The notes beneath the pieces are model-generated. The model worked only from the letters and a program-made list of their open reading frames with translations, was not told the DNA's origin and searched no databases. Below, piece by piece: positions 8,586-17,525 of a DNA stretch of 64,000 nucleotides. The stretch is from Candidatus Woesearchaeota archaeon (GTDB lineage Archaea > Nanobdellota > Nanobdellia > Woesearchaeales > GW2011-AR4). Position 1 is the stretch's first letter. Every line of letters begins with the position of its first letter. The translations under genes and the position numbers were made by a program. The stretch covers positions 62,001 to 126,000 of the forward strand of contig JACPJQ010000007.1 of assembly GCA_016187465.1 (NCBI GenBank). The letters run 5' to 3'.

Positions 8586-10073
8586 ATGGAAACTGTTCAG
8601 ATTAAAATAAAAAAAGAAAGGCCAATATTTATTATTCATCCAGCCGATGTATATGTGCAAGGAGGCCTGCATCCGCCTTTAGGGCTTGCTTACATTAATT
8701 CTTCATTAAAGAATAACGGATACAAGCCAAACGTTGTTGACGTCGTTTTTGATAGAGAGTTAAAACAGCTAAAGGAATTAGAGTTAGATAATGGGATATA
8801 TTTAATTTCTTTTTCCACTGTGCTTTCCGATAGAGTTCATAAAATTATTGACATAATCAGGTCGAAAGACAAAAATGCCGTTATTTTGGGCGGAGGACCT
8901 CACCCTACTGTCAGAAAAGAAAAAACATTCGATGAATTTGGCTTGGATTTAATTGCCATGGGAGAAGTAAATATTGTGGATATTATGGATGCCTATCACA
9001 CTAGTGATACCTATGGAGAGCTATCAAAAGTCAAAGGTGTAATGTACAAGCAAGATGGCAAATTAGTGATAAATGAGCCTGCTGAATACTTAGATAATCT
9101 GGATAATATTCCACTGCCATCTTTAGAAGACTTTCCTATCTATGAATATTTTAAAATTAAAGGCTACAGGGAGCTTTCTTTGATAACAAGCAGGGGATGC
9201 CCGTACAGATGCACATTCTGCCAGCCCATCTTAAATAACTTATTCGGCAAAAAAATAAGATTTCAGTCGCCTAAGCGGGTTGTAGACGAAATTGAATATT
9301 TTGTTAATAAACTAAAGCTTGATGTTATAAGTTTTAATGATGATACATTTGCATTTCACCAGCAGAGAGTAATAGACATATGCAAGGAGATTATAGACAG
9401 GAAAATACATTTTTTATGGAGATGCCAGACAAGAGTGGGTTTGAGAAGAGAAGTACTAGAGTACATGAAAAAAGCAGGCTGCTTTTTAATTGAGTTTGGA
9501 GTTGAAAGCGGAAGCCAGACTATTCTGGATAATATACATAAAGATACTACAGTTGAAAAAATTATTGAGACGTTCAAATACTGCAGGGAATTAAATATAT
9601 TAACTCATTCGTTTCTCTCAATTGGGTGGCTGGGTGAATCGGAAAAAACAATAAATGAGACAGTTGAAATGCTGAAGATAATCAAACCATTCAGCTATAG
9701 CGTGGGCATTGCAACGCCTTACCCCGGAACATACTTATGGGATGAGATACAAGAAAAAGGTCTGCTAATCAATGCAGACTGGTCTAAATATGACCATATA
9801 CTTGATGATGCTAGCAAGATTGTGCGATTAAGTGAGTTTAGTCCCGAACAGCTTATAGAAAAAAAAAGATACCTGGAAAGTGTCTTAAGGAAAGTAAGAC
9901 AGCCAAAAAGAGACATGCTAAAATTATTGCACGATAAAGATTTTTTGATGAATGTCGCACATATCATAAAAAATAACCCGGGGTTGCCGCTAAGAATGAT
10001 GAAACTCACCAGTCGCTTCTTAGCCAGAAAAGGAAAGGGCTTTACAGTTATAAATCCTGATAGTGGAGCGTAA
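8586..10073 (+). CDS. B12-binding-domain radical SAM protein
   Basis: 495 aa in two parts. Residues about 18-140 form a cobalamin-binding-like Rossmann domain (LGLAYINSSL, VILGGGPHPT). A radical SAM barrel follows with the cluster motif C205-x3-C209-x2-C212 in SRGCPYRCTFC and a family helix CFLIEFGVESGS. The canonical DxHxxG cobalamin motif is not evident, as in many members, so B12 dependence is uncertain. Such enzymes carry out C-methylations, ring formation and other radical chemistry on lipids and sugars; the substrate here is unknown. It stands alone between an SDR operon and a convergent FAD-enzyme gene. It is one of three such proteins in the window. Confidence 0.85.
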   Translation: METVQIKIKKERPIFIIHPADVYVQGGLHPPLGLAYINSSLKNNGYKPNVVDVVFDRELKQLKELELDNGIYLISFSTVLSDRVHKIIDIIRSKDKNAVILGGGPHPTVRKEKTFDEFGLDLIAMGEVNIVDIMDAYHTSDTYGELSKVKGVMYKQDGKLVINEPAEYLDNLDNIPLPSLEDFPIYEYFKIKGYRELSLITSRGCPYRCTFCQPILNNLFGKKIRFQSPKRVVDEIEYFVNKLKLDVISFNDDTFAFHQQRVIDICKEIIDRKIHFLWRCQTRVGLRREVLEYMKKAGCFLIEFGVESGSQTILDNIHKDTTVEKIIETFKYCRELNILTHSFLSIGWLGESEKTINETVEMLKIIKPFSYSVGIATPYPGTYLWDEIQEKGLLINADWSKYDHILDDASKIVRLSEFSPEQLIEKKRYLESVLRKVRQPKRDMLKLLHDKDFLMNVAHIIKNNPGLPLRMMKLTSRFLARKGKGFTVINPDSGA

Positions 10074-10097
10074 AGGGCGTGTATTAGACGTTACATC

Positions 10098-11504
10098 TTA
10101 ATTCTGCTCAAATATGCTTCTTTCCAGCTTCAGGCGGCTGTCCGGCTTGTTGACCTCCTCAGGATGCCATATTGTTATCTCTTCCTGGTTTAACAAAATT
10201 CTGTTTACGGCCTCAACTCCCTGCATGAAAGTATGGTCTTGATTAGAAACCTCATATTTCCACCCCCCAAAGCGTCCTCGGGAAAAAATGCCCAAATCGC
10301 CTAAAATCGGCAGGATTTTCAGCGCATCGTCTCTTTGCAGAGAGGGAGTCGGATATCCATATGGCTCAAAATGATGCCAAAAATCCACAATTGCACCTTT
10401 TGATGGTATCAATTTTGTGTTTATGAGCCCCTGAATCACGCCCTCTTCTATTGAAGAATGGTCAACAATTTTATCAGGAGATTCAGACACTTCCACCATT
10501 AAAGACCAGTAATTCTCTATATCCGGAACATTGAAATGGGAATAATTTGAAAACACTGTTGCCCTGTAAAAAGGGCAATCGTCTTCCGGAAAGTACATCC
10601 AGCATTTTTTTTTAAGGTGCTCAGGCGGAGAACCCTTCATCCCTATGCCGAATATGTGGACAGACGAGTGCATTAGTTCGCTCGCCGCCGATTTGTCGTT
10701 TAGGTCCGAGATTGATATCAGTTTGTCCAGAGGAATAGTGCTGATTAGGTAATCAAAATGCTCGATATGGCCATTGTTAAATTTCACATATTTTCTTGAT
10801 GTATTAAGTTCAATGGCTTCATGCCCAAATAACGCTTTGTTATCTATCTTATCATACAATTTTTTCCATATGCGGCCTGTACCGCCTCTTAGAGGAAATC
10901 GGAATGTGTTGTTCGGGCCCCACGACAAATCATCCTGATTGAATAAGATGTTTTCAGTAATGCGCTTTAAGTCAGGCACGGATACTCTTTCGCCAATCCA
11001 GTTGTATGACAGTTGCTCTGGCGGGTACGCCCATACCTTATAGTTATAAGGGAGGAGAAATATCTTTGATATGCCGTGCCCAAATGTTGCAATAATCCAT
11101 TCTTTGAAATTTTCTGGCTTTTTATGCGAATCTCTGTACAAGCCAATTATGCCCGACAAGCACTCCCACATATCTTCTTTGGGCAAGTGCCGAATATTGT
11201 TTTGAAAAGGGTATGGGACAAATCTGTCTCTTATCCAAACCCATGATTCTCTCTCGTGCTTAAGCCATTCATCTTTTAGCAGATAGTCCATAAGCTCGTC
11301 AAAGTACTTATAATGAGAAAATTGGATGTGCCCGCCGATGTCCCACGTAAAGCCTTTTTCATCAATAAAAGATGACGCCAATCCGCCGGGATAGGACAAT
11401 TTTTCAAAAATTTTAAAATTTTTATGCTTTAACTCTTGCAATCTCCATGCTGCGCCAAGCCCGCATGGACCCGTGCCCAATATAATAATTTTATTTTTTG
11501 GCAT
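10098..11504 (-). CDS. FAD/NAD(P)-binding oxidoreductase (amine-oxidase/UDP-galactopyranose-mutase-like)
   Basis: 468 aa flavoprotein with an N-terminal FAD-binding Rossmann fold: IIILGTGPCGLGAA at about residues 5-18, an acidic residue ending strand 2 (FKIFEK) and the GG doublet PGGLASSF. WDIGGHIQF continues the pattern of protoporphyrinogen-oxidase-like and UDP-galactopyranose-mutase-like flavoenzymes. In polysaccharide loci such proteins are often labelled protoporphyrinogen oxidase without proof; no heme genes are nearby, so a sugar-ring or lipid-modifying role is more likely. It follows the GT2 gene at 12283-11525 on the same strand with a 20-base gap, so the two probably form one operon. 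Confidence 0.78.
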   Translation of the reverse strand: MPKNKIIILGTGPCGLGAAWRLQELKHKNFKIFEKLSYPGGLASSFIDEKGFTWDIGGHIQFSHYKYFDELMDYLLKDEWLKHERESWVWIRDRFVPYPFQNNIRHLPKEDMWECLSGIIGLYRDSHKKPENFKEWIIATFGHGISKIFLLPYNYKVWAYPPEQLSYNWIGERVSVPDLKRITENILFNQDDLSWGPNNTFRFPLRGGTGRIWKKLYDKIDNKALFGHEAIELNTSRKYVKFNNGHIEHFDYLISTIPLDKLISISDLNDKSAASELMHSSVHIFGIGMKGSPPEHLKKKCWMYFPEDDCPFYRATVFSNYSHFNVPDIENYWSLMVEVSESPDKIVDHSSIEEGVIQGLINTKLIPSKGAIVDFWHHFEPYGYPTPSLQRDDALKILPILGDLGIFSRGRFGGWKYEVSNQDHTFMQGVEAVNRILLNQEEITIWHPEEVNKPDSRLKLERSIFEQN

Positions 11505-11524
11505 ATCGATGAAAGTTCTGCACT

Positions 11525-12283
11525 TTATTTTGGAATCTTTTTTAGTACACTGGATAATTTCAACCTGAACAAAATCAATTCTTTTACCACCCTAAAGCAG
11601 ACTTTTATTAACTTCCATTTAACAATAGATATTTTTCCGGTTTTTCTTTCCTTATGGGAGATGGGAATAGCTATTAAATCATGGCCGTCTTTTAAAGCCA
11701 AAATTGATAGGATTATGTTTGGGGCAAATAAGTTTTTTGGCAATACACTCAATAGTTTTTTTAGATAATCTATTCTCATTAGCCTGTAAGGGACATTGGA
11801 GTCTCTTATGTAGCGGCCAAACAATATCATTATTAGCATTAAATTTATTTTTGTTATGATCAGCCTGTGCGAAGGGTCAAATCTCTTAAATCTGTCCCCC
11901 AAAATAAAAACTGATTTATGTCTTTGTTCCCATAATTTATCAAAATCTTCTGTAAAGAATTGATTGTCAGAATCAGTCTGGAAGACCCATCCATGCGGAG
12001 TTTTTGTCGATTCTATGTAGCCCCCGACTATAGTTGTTCCGTGCCCTTCATTGGTTTTATGGATCACCCTAAGATTTTTAAATTCTTTTTTCAATTTATC
12101 CAGCATTTGCCCAGTATTATCCTTGGATCCGTCATTGATAGCAAGCATTTCAGACCCGGTATGCCTGTTAACGACATTCATCCACGAACGAACAACCTTT
12201 TCTATGCAATGTTCTTCATTATAGACGGGCATTACAATTATAAAAGTGTCTTTTTTCTTTTGATTTTTTTTTGTTTCTGCCAT
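11525..12283 (-). CDS. GT2 family glycosyltransferase
   Basis: 252 aa GT-A enzyme with a lysine-rich start (MAETKKNQKKKD), VMPVYNEE (17-24), INDGSKDNTG (49-58) and the metal-binding DSD (104-106). It resembles polyprenyl-phosphate or undecaprenyl-type sugar transferases without a large membrane domain, although residues about 135-150 are hydrophobic. It should act at the cytoplasmic face. The first 24 bases around its start codon recur almost exactly at 15213-15236, on the far side of the O-acetylation cassette, suggesting the cassette was inserted at this gene's 5' end. Confidence 0.82.
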   Translation of the reverse strand: MAETKKNQKKKDTFIIVMPVYNEEHCIEKVVRSWMNVVNRHTGSEMLAINDGSKDNTGQMLDKLKKEFKNLRVIHKTNEGHGTTIVGGYIESTKTPHGWVFQTDSDNQFFTEDFDKLWEQRHKSVFILGDRFKRFDPSHRLIITKINLMLIMILFGRYIRDSNVPYRLMRIDYLKKLLSVLPKNLFAPNIILSILALKDGHDLIAIPISHKERKTGKISIVKWKLIKVCFRVVKELILFRLKLSSVLKKIPK

Positions 12284-12289
12284 TTAATT
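12266..12289. repeat. Direct repeat bracketing the O-acetylation cassette, copy 1
   Basis: TTTTTTTGTTTCTGCCATTTAATT here and a copy with one mismatch at 15213-15236 bracket 12319-15138. On the minus strand each contains the start ATGGCRGAAACAAAAAAA. Confidence 0.6.
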
Positions 12290-12318
12290 AGCGATAAACT
12301 TATCAAACTTTTCAGTCT

Positions 12319-13356
12319 TTATGGAATTATAAAATGTTTTTCAAGGTCGTTTTCCAGTCTTTTCGAGAAAATGGTGGAGCCATCAATATTCAAATGGCTT
12401 GGGTTATCAAAGTATTCTGGGCTGTCAAAAAATAGCTCATAGTAATCCAAAAGTACATAGTCAACCCCTGAAGCCCTAGTCTGCCGGAGTATGTATTCAT
12501 AATACTTTTTTTTTGATATGTTTAACTGGCGCAGGTCCATTTCAAACTCTTTGCTTACAGGATATATAATGAGCACGATCCTACTCTCGTCTTTTGCCAA
12601 CTCCATTGATTTTAGGAAGAAGTGCCATGAACTGTTTCTGGGTGTTGTATCGTAGAATTGCTTTGAACTCCGTTCGCGAAAAAAACGGAGATTCCTTGCC
12701 ATATCCATCCTTTCCTTTTCCGAGTATCTGGAAAAATCTCCTGTTAAATTGACCCATCCCAGTTCACCCTGCTGCATGCTCCTGCTTTGGTTTGCCAAAA
12801 AAAAGTTTGCGCCGTGCCCTACCACGGGCATGCACCTGGCAATTTTCTCAGTCGGGCTTTCATTAGCAGAAAAACATGCCTTGCGGGCGCTTGTGAAATT
12901 GTTTAACTCGGTATTATTTTTGTTTAGAGCTTCAATTAAATTTACATCCAGCGGCTTGATGTCATCGCTCAATGCACTGGTGAATATTGGCATACTTATC
13001 TCGAAAACGACTGTGTGCATCTTCAGGCCGTTCTCTTTCAGCAAGCTCAATCTGTAAAAGACGTTTTTGTAGTTAAGTCCTGAAGAGCCGAAGTTATAGG
13101 AATTTGGGATATATGCCGGGTTTATATCGGTTTCGGTGTGCGACGAGCCAAAAAAGGCGACATCTAGCTCACGCGCGCCAAATAATGTTGACCAATTCGT
13201 TTGTTGCGGGGCAACAAGCACGGCATTTTTATAAATGCTGTTGATTGTAATGAGAACGATGATTACTAGGGAAATGAATAGAACTGCTTTTAAGTATGTA
13301 TTTCCGAATATTGATTGACTCATTGTCAAATTAGCTGAATTTTTTGTTGGTATCAT
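12319..13356 (-). CDS. SGNH/AlgX-like membrane-anchored protein, partner of the MBOAT acyltransferase
   Basis: 345 aa with one N-terminal membrane helix (about 22-42) and an extracellular domain. The block FFGSSHTETDINP (68-80) has the GxSH-type nucleophile region seen in SGNH-like AlgJ/AlgX/DltD proteins. A late NPSHLNIDG supplies the candidate catalytic His (H321) with D317 nearby. These proteins take an acyl group delivered across the membrane by an MBOAT protein and pass it to a glycan. Its ATG follows directly on the stop codon of the MBOAT gene (TAAATG), so the pair is translationally linked. Acetate as the acyl group is inferred. Confidence 0.75.
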   Translation of the reverse strand: MIPTKNSANLTMSQSIFGNTYLKAVLFISLVIIVLITINSIYKNAVLVAPQQTNWSTLFGARELDVAFFGSSHTETDINPAYIPNSYNFGSSGLNYKNVFYRLSLLKENGLKMHTVVFEISMPIFTSALSDDIKPLDVNLIEALNKNNTELNNFTSARKACFSANESPTEKIARCMPVVGHGANFFLANQSRSMQQGELGWVNLTGDFSRYSEKERMDMARNLRFFRERSSKQFYDTTPRNSSWHFFLKSMELAKDESRIVLIIYPVSKEFEMDLRQLNISKKKYYEYILRQTRASGVDYVLLDYYELFFDSPEYFDNPSHLNIDGSTIFSKRLENDLEKHFIIP

Positions 13357-15129
13357 TTAAAACTGGATATATATAAACTGCTGTTTTTCAAAAATACCAA
13401 ATACGAGGATTGCCGATATCAAGCTGATGTAAACTGCCCATCTGACTAGTGTTGTTTTTTTTGAAAGAGGGAATGCAGTCGGGTGCTCCTGCAGAAAATG
13501 TACAAGTTCCGCAATGCAGAAGCCAAAAAGGGCTATGAGGATGTGAACTTTAACCAATGGATTGATAAGATTCAGTGAAACCAGATTTAAAAACAATGCC
13601 AGTGTGAGTGTTATGCAAAAATAACCAAACCACTGCATAAACTTAGGAACTCCAGCAAAAACATTGGTATTGTCCAATACGAGTGCCGCACCAAAGAAGA
13701 GAACAAGATAGAGAACATTTGAGGCAAGAACAAAAGTTCCCCAGAACAGAAGGAGCAATACACATATTATAATAACGCCTTTTTTTGCTAATGGATACCC
13801 AGAACGTGATGAGTAAATATCCTTTTGGTTATAAATGTAGGTGAAGAACAGAAATGGCACTAAAACATATAGGAAGTTAAGAAGCCCTTTTAAACCAGCC
13901 GATGAAGAAAAATACGTTAATATGCTGTGAAGTATGAAGAATCCTTCTCCGATTGACTTGGCTCTGAAAAATATCCATGCCAAATTAACGAGCAAGAATG
14001 TCGTTGTTATCTGAAGAACATGATGGAGAGCATCATTCCTACTAATACTTTTTGTTGCAGTGAGTCGATTCCTGATCGGTTCGGTTATCCTTGAGGCAAT
14101 GATGTAAACCGCATGCAGAAGCCCCCAAATTACAAATGTCCAATTAGCGCCATGCCAGAGTCCACTGATTAGGAAGACCACCGCCACATTGATTCCCCAT
14201 CGTACAGAGGATACCCTATTACCGCCCAATGGAATATAGATGTAGTCTCTAAACCAAGACATTAAAGATATGTGCCAGCGCTGCCAAAATTCTGAGATTG
14301 ACTTGGAGAAGTATGGCATCTTAAAATTTTCAGCAAGAGAAAAACCAAGTACCTGAGCTGCCCCGCGGGCAATATCCGTATAGCCTGAAAAATCATTGTA
14401 TATCTGAATTCCAAACAGGACGGTGGCAAAGAATAATTCCGAACCACTATACATGCCAGGGGCATTGTATACCAGAACAACATAATCGCTGATTTGATCT
14501 GCTATAACAACTTTCTTAAAGAATCCCCAGAGCATTAGCAAAGCCCCTTCTTTGACAGCCTCTAAATTGAAAAATTTAAGTTTATGGAACTGGGGCAAAA
14601 GGGCCTGGGGTCGCCCTATAGGGCCGGCAACAATCTGTGGGAAGAACATTATGTATAATGCGTAAATTCCGTAATGGCGCTCCGCATTATGATTGCCTCT
14701 GTAGACCTCTATTATATAACCGAGACTCTGGAATATGTAGAAAGAGATTCCTATAGGGAGAATAAGGGATAAGGTATTTACTGAATAATTCCAGCCTATG
14801 GATTCTGCAAGAAGATTTAAGTTGGAGCCGATGAAGTCAAAATACTTAAAAAAGAATATTACGGAGCAATTGGCTAATATGGTGGAGATAAACAAGAAGG
14901 TTCTATGTTTCCCACGCTTTGCCTCAATTGCAATCGCAGCGAAGTAATCTAATGTTATTATCAGTAAGAGCACCAGAACATATACTGGCACAAATGAAAT
15001 GTAAAATACAAAGCTTGCAAGCAGCAAATATTGCCACTGAAACTTACCCGGTAGGAGGTAATAAAGAGTCGCTACAACAGGAAAAAATACTAAGAAGTTA
15101 ATGGAATTGAATATTAATGACCATTCCAC
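13357..15129 (-). CDS. MBOAT family O-acyltransferase (AlgI/PatA/DltB-like)
   Basis: About 590 aa multispanning membrane protein that moves acyl groups, probably acetyl, to the outer face for glycan O-acylation. Diagnostic segments, numbered from the longest frame, are FWQRWHISLMSWFRDYIYIP (284-303) and the catalytic-His block SGLWHGANW (H329). The N-terminus FNSINFLVFFPVV matches AlgI-type proteins. The frame extends to GTG 15138, but that GTG is part of a perfect archaeal Shine-Dalgarno (GGTGATC). The second GTG at 15129 sits three bases after it and is preferred. The cassette looks richer in GC than its flanks by eye and is bracketed by near-identical 24-base repeats, so acquisition is plausible. 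Confidence 0.88.
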   Translation of the reverse strand: MEWSLIFNSINFLVFFPVVATLYYLLPGKFQWQYLLLASFVFYISFVPVYVLVLLLIITLDYFAAIAIEAKRGKHRTFLFISTILANCSVIFFFKYFDFIGSNLNLLAESIGWNYSVNTLSLILPIGISFYIFQSLGYIIEVYRGNHNAERHYGIYALYIMFFPQIVAGPIGRPQALLPQFHKLKFFNLEAVKEGALLMLWGFFKKVVIADQISDYVVLVYNAPGMYSGSELFFATVLFGIQIYNDFSGYTDIARGAAQVLGFSLAENFKMPYFSKSISEFWQRWHISLMSWFRDYIYIPLGGNRVSSVRWGINVAVVFLISGLWHGANWTFVIWGLLHAVYIIASRITEPIRNRLTATKSISRNDALHHVLQITTTFLLVNLAWIFFRAKSIGEGFFILHSILTYFSSSAGLKGLLNFLYVLVPFLFFTYIYNQKDIYSSRSGYPLAKKGVIIICVLLLLFWGTFVLASNVLYLVLFFGAALVLDNTNVFAGVPKFMQWFGYFCITLTLALFLNLVSLNLINPLVKVHILIALFGFCIAELVHFLQEHPTAFPLSKKTTLVRWAVYISLISAILVFGIFEKQQFIYIQF

Positions 15130-15176
15130 TCTGATCACCCCTTAGTTTGTAATCATGTAATCACTCAAAAGATTAT

Positions 15177-15230
15177 CTAGATTTTACCTGACTTCATGGT
15201 CAATTTAAAAACTTTTTTTGTTTCCGCCAT
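15177..15230 (-). pseudogene. Duplicated gene start (MAETKK remnant)
   Basis: A 17-codon frame (MAETKKVFKLTMKSGKI, then stop) begins with the same six residues and upstream bases as the GT2 gene at 12283. It looks like the left-over 5' end of a gene split or copied when the MBOAT/SGNH cassette entered. It could be a short leader peptide instead. Confidence 0.4.
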
Positions 15231-15236
15231 TTAATT
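15213..15236. repeat. Direct repeat bracketing the O-acetylation cassette, copy 2
   Basis: Matches 12266-12289 at 23 of 24 positions, in the same orientation. Confidence 0.6.
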
Positions 15237-15297
15237 GATGGATAAGTTAGGACGGGTTCTATGCTATTGCCATATAGTTTCTATTATAGAACCTGCC

Positions 15298-16230
15298 TTA
15301 CTCATAAAACAATTCTTCTTTTCCGAGATTGTCCTTGTACCAGTTGTATGCTTTCTGGATGCCTTCCTGTGCGCTTACCGAAGGTTCCCATCCGAGTGAT
15401 TTTAATTTTTCAATGCTTGGGATTCTTGTCATGATTTCCCTTTCCTTTGTTCTTGTGTCCTTGCCGAAGCCAACAACATTCGGCTTCAGGTTCTTGCCTG
15501 AAATTTTTATTATCAGTTCTGCAAGTTCCTTCATTGTGATCTGGTCGGTGTTTGCTATGTTATATGCTTCTCCTTTTGCGCCTTTTTTCCTGACAGTTTC
15601 AATGCCGCTGACAACATCAGCAATGTAGGTAAAGCACCTTACTTGGGTTCCATCGCCAAAAACTACTGGCTGCTCGTTATTCAAAACCTTTTGTATGAAT
15701 ATTGGCATAACCCATTCAAAGCCCTGCCCGGGCCCGTAGACATTGAACAGCCTTACAGGGTTTATGTCCATGCCGTATTCCTGCACATAGCCTTTTGCAT
15801 ACATCTCTGCTGTCAGTTTTGAAACTCCGTAAATGCTAACTGGGCTTTTTGGACTGTCTTCCTTCAAAGGAATTTCTCTTGCTTCGCCATAGACTTCAGA
15901 AGACGAGGTATAAACTATTTTTTTTACAGTTGTGCCAAGGGCGCATTTAAAGACATTTACAGTTCCATCTATGTTTACTGCTAAAGTGTTCAGGGGTTTT
16001 TTATCAGAATTGACAACACCAAGCTCAGCAGCAAGATGGTAAATCATATCGCAATCGCGCATTTCCCATCTCAAGTCCTCAAGCACAGATTTTTTTACAA
16101 ATTCAAGCTTTGGGTGATTAAACTTTATGGGTTTAATATCAATAACCTTGACTTCGTTTCCTTCATTTAGCAAGTGCCTTACCAAAGTATGCCCAATAAA
16201 TCCATTGCCTCCAGTAACCATTATTTTCAT
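15298..16230 (-). CDS. SDR family UDP-sugar 4-epimerase/4,6-dehydratase-like protein
   Basis: 310 aa extended SDR with VTGGNGFIG (5-13), YTSSSEVYG and catalytic SIYGVSK (Tyr and Lys kept), plus a C-terminal substrate domain ending ALGWEPSVSAQEG-like (here SLGWEPSVS). This is the GalE/RmlB branch, and UDP-glucose/UDP-GlcNAc 4-epimerase is the most likely activity. The ATG at 16230 is preceded by a TATA-like box (TTTATATATTC, 16252-16262, minus strand), giving a short leader. It is a single-gene unit, divergent from the GT4 gene. Confidence 0.8.
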   Translation of the reverse strand: MKIMVTGGNGFIGHTLVRHLLNEGNEVKVIDIKPIKFNHPKLEFVKKSVLEDLRWEMRDCDMIYHLAAELGVVNSDKKPLNTLAVNIDGTVNVFKCALGTTVKKIVYTSSSEVYGEAREIPLKEDSPKSPVSIYGVSKLTAEMYAKGYVQEYGMDINPVRLFNVYGPGQGFEWVMPIFIQKVLNNEQPVVFGDGTQVRCFTYIADVVSGIETVRKKGAKGEAYNIANTDQITMKELAELIIKISGKNLKPNVVGFGKDTRTKEREIMTRIPSIEKLKSLGWEPSVSAQEGIQKAYNWYKDNLGKEELFYE

Positions 16231-16280
16231 TTTAAGGCAAGATTTTTTGCTGAATATATAAAATTAACCCCATGATTTAT

Positions 16281-16292
16281 TTTCTATATAGA
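16281..16292 (+). promoter_or_regulatory. TATA-like promoter for the GT4 gene
   Basis: CTATATAGAAAG lies about 48 bases before the ATG at 16335. A similar CTATAGAAAGAATAAA occurs before the SDR gene at 6612. AAGGAG at about 16310 may mark the start of a short leader. Confidence 0.35.
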
Positions 16293-16334
16293 AAGAATAA
16301 AACTTAATAAGGAGTGTAGTGTTTTCTATTATGA

Positions 16335-17525
16335 ATGAAAATCGTTCATTTAATGGGCTATTTTGTGCCTGAGCTGGGCTATCAGGAGTACTATCTGGCA
16401 AACCAGCACAGGAAAATGGGCCACGATGTCTATGTAATTGCATCTGATTTAGTATACCCATTTCCAAATATAGGGGAGATGCTGAAGGGAGCCGGAGCAA
16501 AAGAAACTTCAAGAAAGAGGCAGGCAGGATTTTCTATTGCGGAAGGCTTAAAGATTTACAGGCTTCCGCATGTGGTGGAGTACAGCGATTTTATACTTTG
16601 CAAAGGTTTGCGCAAAACACTTGAAAAAATAAAGCCGGATGTTGTGTTTGCCCATGAAAGCAGGCAGGGCTTGCCGGCAATAGGCGCTTACTACAAAAAC
16701 AAGGTTGGCTACAAGCTTGTTGTTGACCAGCATGACTTTTACCATAAAATACCCAACCATCCCTTGTGGAAAAAGGTTTTGAGATTTTTGGACTACCTTT
16801 GCTTTAGGAGATTTGTTGTGAATTACAGCCTAAGGAAAGCGGACAAAATTGTTGCGGTGACGAATGAAACAAAAGATTTTCTGACAAAAACACATAAAAT
16901 AAATCCAAAAAGAATTTTAATGGTGCCTTTGGGTGTTGATATAAGCTTTTTCAGATTTGACAGCAAAGCAAGGTTAAGCATAAGAAAAAAACTCGGGATA
17001 AAAGAGTCGGATGTTGCTTTGGTGTTTTCAGGCACTATAGTAAGAAGGAAAGGCATAGAGCTTTTGCTTGAGGCTTTGTCTGAAATAGAAAATAAAAATA
17101 TAAAATTAATCATAGTCGGAAGCGGAGAATCAGATTATATGCAGGAACTGAAAGATCTGGCAAAAAGATTAGGCATAGATGATAAATGCGCCTTTACCGG
17201 CTTTGTGAAAAAAGACGATGTCAAAGATTATTTTTCAGCTGCGGACATTGGGGTTTGGCCAGGCAATAACTCAGTAAGCATCATGGAGGCAATGGCCTGT
17301 AAACTGCCAATAGTAATGGTTGACTTACAATTGAACCATTTAATCGGCTATGGAAACGGGCTGAAGTTTCCGCAGCACGACAAGGAAAAACTGAAGGAAT
17401 CATTAAAGAGATTAATTGATAATAAGAATTTAAGAATGAAAATGGCTAATAATTCTTTAAGTGCAATAAAAAAGCATTACAGTTACGATGCAATTGCGCA
17501 AGATTTTCTTGATTTGGCAAATTAA
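16335..17525 (+). CDS. GT4 family glycosyltransferase
   Basis: 396 aa retaining GT-B enzyme. The N-terminal domain starts with MKIVHLMGYFVPELGYQEYY. The C-terminal nucleotide-sugar domain has LVFSGTIVRRKGIELLLEA, a VGSGESDYMQEL strand and the late EX7E-type region SIMEAMACKLPIVMVD. It should add a sugar to the growing glycan in the cytoplasm. An ATG four bases upstream (16331) is out of frame, and 16335 gives the normal family start. Its stop overlaps the stop of the convergent 2-epimerase gene by four bases (17522-17525). Confidence 0.88.
   Translation: MKIVHLMGYFVPELGYQEYYLANQHRKMGHDVYVIASDLVYPFPNIGEMLKGAGAKETSRKRQAGFSIAEGLKIYRLPHVVEYSDFILCKGLRKTLEKIKPDVVFAHESRQGLPAIGAYYKNKVGYKLVVDQHDFYHKIPNHPLWKKVLRFLDYLCFRRFVVNYSLRKADKIVAVTNETKDFLTKTHKINPKRILMVPLGVDISFFRFDSKARLSIRKKLGIKESDVALVFSGTIVRRKGIELLLEALSEIENKNIKLIIVGSGESDYMQELKDLAKRLGIDDKCAFTGFVKKDDVKDYFSAADIGVWPGNNSVSIMEAMACKLPIVMVDLQLNHLIGYGNGLKFPQHDKEKLKESLKRLIDNKNLRMKMANNSLSAIKKHYSYDAIAQDFLDLAN

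Noticed and set aside
11960-12442. Plus-strand open frame of 160 codons
   Set aside because: It lies opposite the GT2 and SGNH genes, has no recognisable motif, and its composition is that of antisense to real coding sequence.
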